Shown one piece after another: positions 58,953-64,000 of a stretch of DNA of 64,000 bases. The stretch comes from Lamellibrachia columna (taxonomy: Eukaryota; Annelida; Polychaeta; Sabellida; Siboglinidae), in assembly GCA_963662155.1 (NCBI GenBank), contig OY759266.1, forward strand, positions 6,747,026-6,811,025. The letters are read 5' to 3'. Position numbers and translations under genes: made by a program. The notes below the pieces were generated by a model. It worked only from the letters and a program-made list of their open reading frames with translations, had not been told where the DNA came from and did no database searches. Within the stretch, counting starts at the first letter, position 1, and each line of letters begins with the position of its first letter.

Positions 58953-60905
58953 CGAAGTGGCGTACGACATGTGCCGCATATTATTATTAGAGCAAGCGAA
59001 GTTGGTCCACATCCGCAAAACGACTGTCCTGGATCTGGGCGATAATAATAATAATAATCGTAGCAACAGATCTCATTGCTTGGTGCGAGAACTGGTGCAA
59101 AGTGAACTCTCGTGTTTGTTCGAGGCGGACGATAAAGTAACACCGCTGGCACAGGACGTAACACCGTTATGCTGCCAATCAGTGCATTATAACATGCACG
59201 CCCGGCATTTATATGACAACCAAAAGCATGCCAATTAGCCGTTTTATTTCATTCGACAATCGACATAAACTCACTGCTGTCAGGCAACAGTGTATAATGT
59301 TGACCTATGGCGTTACGGAACACCGAAGAAGCGTACGTGGGAAATATAGGGCGGTGATTGTCCTGACGGCAACGCGAGTAGAACAGTCTAAGAGCCGACC
59401 TGACTGTAATGTATTATGTGCAAACTTATTCAGCACATATTAGCATGATGAAATTGGATGTGAATGGTGAAATTGGATTTTTCGTTGTCTACTTTGCCCA
59501 TAATCATTCAAGGCGTTGAAGAGGACACCAGCAGAGCGGGAACAAATCGCCTTCTGGTGCCAACGATGTTGCTTCGGGTTCACGTGTTACATCGTGAGAT
59601 TGCACTTACGCATTTACCGCGATCATTTAGTACAATGTTTGCTCTGCAAAGTGGTGCCAATTACGAATGACGCTAATTGCGGGAATGGTGGACCTTGGCA
59701 GTCCTAGACCATTTGCTGGAACCGGAAACGGTCTAACACCGCGTTGCACTCTGGGAACTTGAAGTAGTCATGAAACCGGAAGCACTTACTCCAATTTTGT
59801 TTTCTAAATCACGATAATATTGAAAATATGCATTGCGGCTGGTTGGCACACTAACAGACGATATGAGTGAGGCTGGTCATGCATGTAAATGGCCTGCTGT
59901 GGATAAACGATGACTCTCGATCAAAGCTCAATCTCTCAGAATGTATTTTTTTCTGACATGCTTCATGCATATATAACCGAGTACATCGCCAATGCGTTGG
60001 TTCGTATGTGACAAATGCACTTTTGTTTATATACCTGTGAGTCATCGGGTATGTAGCAATAATGTGTACACGTAGCAATAATGTGTACATGTAGCAATAA
60101 TGTGTACATGCCTACGTTGTGCACTGCGTGATGGTAATTATTTTGTAAGAACACCGTGCGTCCATTTCCACTGAGAACGGTTGTGTTACCAGATACTATC
60201 GGTCTTCAGCGCTTTCCCAGAAGCACACAGGACCTCATTCCGTCAGCCGGGTGCCGCGCTTCAAGTCGCCATCCGGTGTGTGTCGATTCCGTTTATCTGT
60301 CCCTTTGGGTGGGGCATGACATCGCCAGTCGCCACAGCTGTTGGTGAACGAAACGTTGTTCAAGCAGTGCATACAAGTTAACTGCACTCTTTACGTCTGC
60401 CTACTTCTTCCCAATAGTATTTTAGTACACACAGCCTTGTTTGTGATTCAGGAAGCACACTTCCCGTCACACAACCGACGTAACCGGAAGTATCCCAGTC
60501 GCATGCGCGACCGTTTTCCGACTGTGCGAAAAAGCTTCACAAAATTGCTTTGAGATTTTGTTTAGCATGTTTGTTTAGCATGTTTGTTTAGCATGTTTGT
60601 TTAGCATGTTTGTTTAGCAGTAATGTATCGACCGTACCAAATACATACGATGTGTTGTGTACACAGCTTCACTTTCGTCAATGTCCCCCGAACGCGCGCA
60701 GTGTCTCAAGTAACACTGCCATGTTCAACGATTGTATTCGCTCTCGATGAATCGCAGCCAAGCAGCCGTGTTATCAAATTGACCAGGCTCTCAATCGGAG
60801 CGTTCTGTGAGAAAAAAGACAGCTTGGCAGCGATTTCCTCGAAACACGCTTATATGGGTATCGATCTTCACGAGCACCAGTTAAATAACTTCCAACACGT
60901 GCGAC
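58953..60905. other. Intronic, no gene recognised
   Basis: Contains an (AAT)n run at 59043-59058, GTAGCAATAATGTGTACAT in three copies at 60052-60110, and a 13 bp repeat GTTTGTTTAGCAT in five copies at about 60557-60622. None of the short ORFs shows a domain. Confidence 0.55.
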
Positions 60906-60908
60906 GCC

Positions 60909-61006
<98 letters not shown>

Positions 61007-61010
61007 GGCG
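60906..61010. repeat. (TA)n microsatellite with short inverted arms
   Basis: About 95 bp of TA bounded by CGCCAT on the left and ATGGCG on the right, so the run is again symmetric about its centre. Confidence 0.93.
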
Positions 61011-62330
61011 TATATTAAATTATAAGGTTCATATGTAGACGGTGTCATCCTGTTGGCTTATCATTTACGCATTTAAGATAGCTACAATTTAGTTTTACGT
61101 CATAACGTCAATGCCTGTATTTGGTGTTCTGAAGCTGTTGCAGAAAAAAAAACCGTTTCCGTCAACTTTATTGCGGTCTGCGAACATTATCACGGACGTT
61201 AAACTTTTGAGTTGTATAGCTTTCATTGCCACCGCATTCGCGTGGCTTAATAAAATCTTTCTAAGCGTAGCTGTAATCAATGACGGAAACCGGCTGTTGA
61301 CATGCTTTCTCGCGGTACAGACAACCAATGGGTTGTTTTATTGTTGTTGCCACATTTCACAGGTAGAGTTGAGTCTACCGACGGCATTGTAACATTATCT
61401 TAGTCTCTCTTCTAAATCCAACGTTTCCTTGTTTATGAAGCCGGATTAGAATTAACCAGTAGCAGTGTTATTCCAGATAGTCTGTCTCTTACCGACAACA
61501 CGTCTATGTTATCTAACGGATCGGTTCCAAAATGTAAAGTTTAACCCGTTTAGCATCCCAGAATACGACTGGTCAGCTTAATACTGCAAGGAACATTATA
61601 AAACACTACTGGTCATTATCTTTTATGACGTCACCATCATCACGTGTCAGCCTGTTTGTGACGCCGTGGTTATTTCTGGTTCTCGATCTCACAATGCGTC
61701 TGATTTCTGGATGCCGCCTGTGGCTGTTCGCTCAAACAAACACAAACCAGATGCCGAAGTAAATTTACGTCCCAAGGTTAGTTCGGTTACACATGTTATC
61801 AGGGCGGAGCTTGTCATGTCACACAATATCACCAACGGGGGTTTTGTGGTGGACATCACATATGGTGTTCGCTTTCATCTGTCACGATAAGACGAAGGGG
61901 GTAATTTTTAAGAATTGCCCTGGCGAGCTTGTCACACATCCAGCTTATCACACATCCAGCTTGTCCCACATCCAGCTTGTCCCACATCCAGCTTGTCACA
62001 CATCCAGCCAGTGACACTAGCCGGCTGCTAGTACAATATTGAATCTATATCCTCAGGTGCTTTAATCGACGGTTTATACGTGTCCAGTGTATGCCCTATA
62101 GTTGGGGCATTTAACCGCGACGACCTCACAGACCGCTGTTCGCGACGACCTCACAGACCGCTGTTCGCGACGACCTCACAGACCGCTGTTCGCGACTGTA
62201 GTCAAACATTGCGGACTGCTGTTGACAACATTCACGATATACGACAAACGTATGTCTATTCATATTGATGTTACTATACAAGGAGCTGTGGAACAGAAGA
62301 AAGCACTTGAAGCTCTACGGCTTATGTAGG
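61011..62330. other. Intronic, with two short tandem repeats
   Basis: A 15-16 bp repeat CACATCCAGCTTGTCC occurs five times at about 61936-62008. A 25 bp repeat CGCGACGACCTCACAGACCG CTGTT occurs three times at 62116-62192, preceded by TTTAACCG. Its core reappears in inverse orientation at 58362-58382. No gene is recognised. Confidence 0.6.
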
Positions 62331-62334
62331 TGTG

Positions 62335-62472
62335 CGTACATACATACATGCATACATACATACATACATGCACGCATGCTTACATACATACAAACATACA
62401 TACCTACTTACATACATACATACATACGCACACGCACACGCACACGCACAAGCACAAGCACACACACACCCT

Positions 62473-62524
<52 letters not shown>

Positions 62525-62530
62525 CACACG
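62335..62530. repeat. Compound microsatellite: (CATA)n, (CACG)n, (AC)n
   Basis: Tetranucleotide CATA, GCACAC/AAGCAC and CACG blocks follow one another for 195 bp, ending in ACAC. Confidence 0.95.
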
Positions 62531-63774
62531 TATGGCGGAGACACGCACAGAAAATATCTACTAAACGTATATAATAACACAGTTTCGAGGGGCGCCACAC
62601 ATGTCTGGTCTTCTCATTAATCATGTGCACTTTACAATTAAACGGACATTAGTTTGATTCTGCCGATACACACATTGACATGTTGCCAACAAATTCTTTT
62701 GAAGGCGTCGTCGTTCCGACATATATTTGGTCTATAAACGGGGTACATTTCACTTTAAGCACCCTTCCATGTCACTGCCTTGTGTGACGTTGTCCTGGCA
62801 GACGGCGTCTGATCGTTTCTGCAGCTTGTGCCTTCGTCAGTCTCGTGAGAAAGCCAAATGTTAACAGGTCTAGCAAAGTGACGACCAAAGCTGTGTGTTA
62901 TGTGCCGTACTTTGAAATTTAAATTGTTGGAAAATCTTAGTGGGATCATCCAACATAAAACCACTTTCCCACGCACGGCTGAGCCTATCTCGATATTATG
63001 GACAACTTAATTTATTTGGCAAAACATCTACGAAAATCAAGATGTACTAATCATAATTATTTCTGCTGCTTTAAAGATGACAATTCCGGAAGAAATCGGA
63101 AGTATCTACGGAAATCAAAACGTACTTGGAGAATATAGTTCTACTGTTTTAAAGATGAAAATTCCGGACGTAATCACTCGTCTTGTGCAGCTTTAGTCGC
63201 CAGAATATTCAATGTGTTTCTGCTTCTTCGTAAGCCCTGTTAAACGTTATTGCCGCCTTGCCTTTTTGTCAGTAGCAGTAATCGTCATAACTGGCACAGT
63301 CGACTTCGCTACCTGTGTACGAAGGGATTCGTTCACCGACGATTGTCAAGTATTTATTTATACAGCTAAGTGAACTAAATATGTTGTTTAATTTTGGCGT
63401 ACATGCGCAAGACCCCGTACTGAAACCAAGTGGATATTCAACTTCTTCTTTAGCTCATTATTTACTGTTGATTGATCTAGCCTGGTTCAAAATAGCTCTT
63501 ATGATGTATGCACGTAATACGTTATCAACAGCTCGTCTTCACCATCGTTTTAAGCTACAGAAAGTATGTTGTGGCATATATTTAGCTCGTGTAATAAACC
63601 AATTATAATTTTGTTGTTGATACATAATAGACGTGTGATGGTCGCGATTTGTCAGAACATATCCTGGGTGTAAATATTTAACAATATTTTTCTAATAAAA
63701 TACAACGTTTCTGAATAGACTGTTTTCATGGAAACGATAGCATTCGTCTCAGGCTCTTAAATTATCGGGACTGC
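62531..63774. other. Intronic, no gene recognised
   Basis: A degenerate direct duplication of about 85 bp lies at 63025-63180 (TTTAAAGATGACAATTCCGG and TTTAAAGATGAAAATTCCGG). A 97-codon frame at 63315-63608 has no recognisable motif. Confidence 0.55.
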
Positions 63775-63930
63775 ACACAACGTCAAATACCTTGGCAGAA
63801 ACACCAACCAACATGGTGGAATAGAACAAGACGGCAAAAACAAAACCAGAAACGAAACTAAGGTCAGTGTAGATGTCACATCAAACTGAAAATATACATG
63901 GTCAAGATGCCACACGACAACACCGTTTCG
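63775..63930 (+). pseudogene. Possible LINE fragment (YLG region)
   Basis: The plus strand reads NVKYLGRNTNQHGGIEQDGKNKTRNETK, resembling the YLGS..N..GG...D...R...A segment of animal LINE reverse transcriptases. It is short and isolated, so the call is weak. Confidence 0.35.
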
Positions 63931-64000
63931 TTAAATAACTATTCCGGAATAAGAAGTAGTGATTGTCCGTAACTGTCGAGATTTCTCCAGGGCAAGCTGG

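Noticed and set aside
63315..63608. 97-codon ATG ORF
   Set aside because: No domain, homologue or splice context that I can recognise.

Overview
This is eukaryotic nuclear DNA from an animal. The only host gene I can name is the first coding exon of a cGMP-dependent protein kinase (54738-55000, + strand). It ends in a perfect CAG|GTAAGT splice donor, so the gene runs off the right edge. The repeat fauna suggests a marine invertebrate: RTE-, CR1/L2-, Rex1/Jockey-like LINEs, a Gypsy integrase fragment, TIR-bearing MITEs and a tRNA-derived SINE. A lophotrochozoan such as a mollusc fits the SINE best, but this is inference. No bacterial-type operons, CRISPR arrays or rRNA are visible.

Layout. 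1-8 kb: gene-poor sequence, a 1.2 kb MITE (copy 1) and two minisatellites (33 bp and 29 bp units). 8.5-11.6 kb: an uninterrupted RTE-like endonuclease/reverse transcriptase ORF, the only intact long ORF with real domains. 11.9-13.0 kb: MITE copy 2 with TA duplications. 14.5-19.5 kb: an 18 bp array, a dead Rex1/Jockey-like LINE whose endonuclease region holds a 35 bp array, a Gypsy integrase fragment, and a 56 bp array. 20.6-22.1 kb: a dispersed repeat interrupted by a small TIR element, then TG and 51 bp arrays. 22.7-27.2 kb: a second dead LINE whose endonuclease region has grown into 37 copies of a 60 bp unit. 27.2-32.2 kb: a 27 bp array, a CR1-like 3' fragment inside a duplicated unit, and MITE copy 3 with several arrays. 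33.2-34.3 kb: a second TA-flanked TIR family. 37.9-38.8 kb: a 23-24 bp array that runs into a SINE tail. 41.0-44.0 kb: a 3 kb array of 49 bp units, abutting a broken gene with FEN/XPG-like nuclease features (44.0-45.9 kb). 47.4-53.6 kb: a pogo-like MITE, a long CR1/L2-like LINE with an esterase-type domain, and a Jockey-like LINE. 54-64 kb: the kinase promoter, 5'UTR, exon 1 and start of intron 1, which holds a complete SINE and an AT-rich palindrome.

Main theme. Several of the tandem arrays can be traced to the transposon sequence they grew from: two LINE endonuclease regions, a LINE reverse-transcriptase motif, a SINE tail, and subterminal motifs of two MITE families. The window is thus a set of cases of satellite DNA born inside transposons. 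Most long ORFs here are stop-free translations of arrays, not genes.
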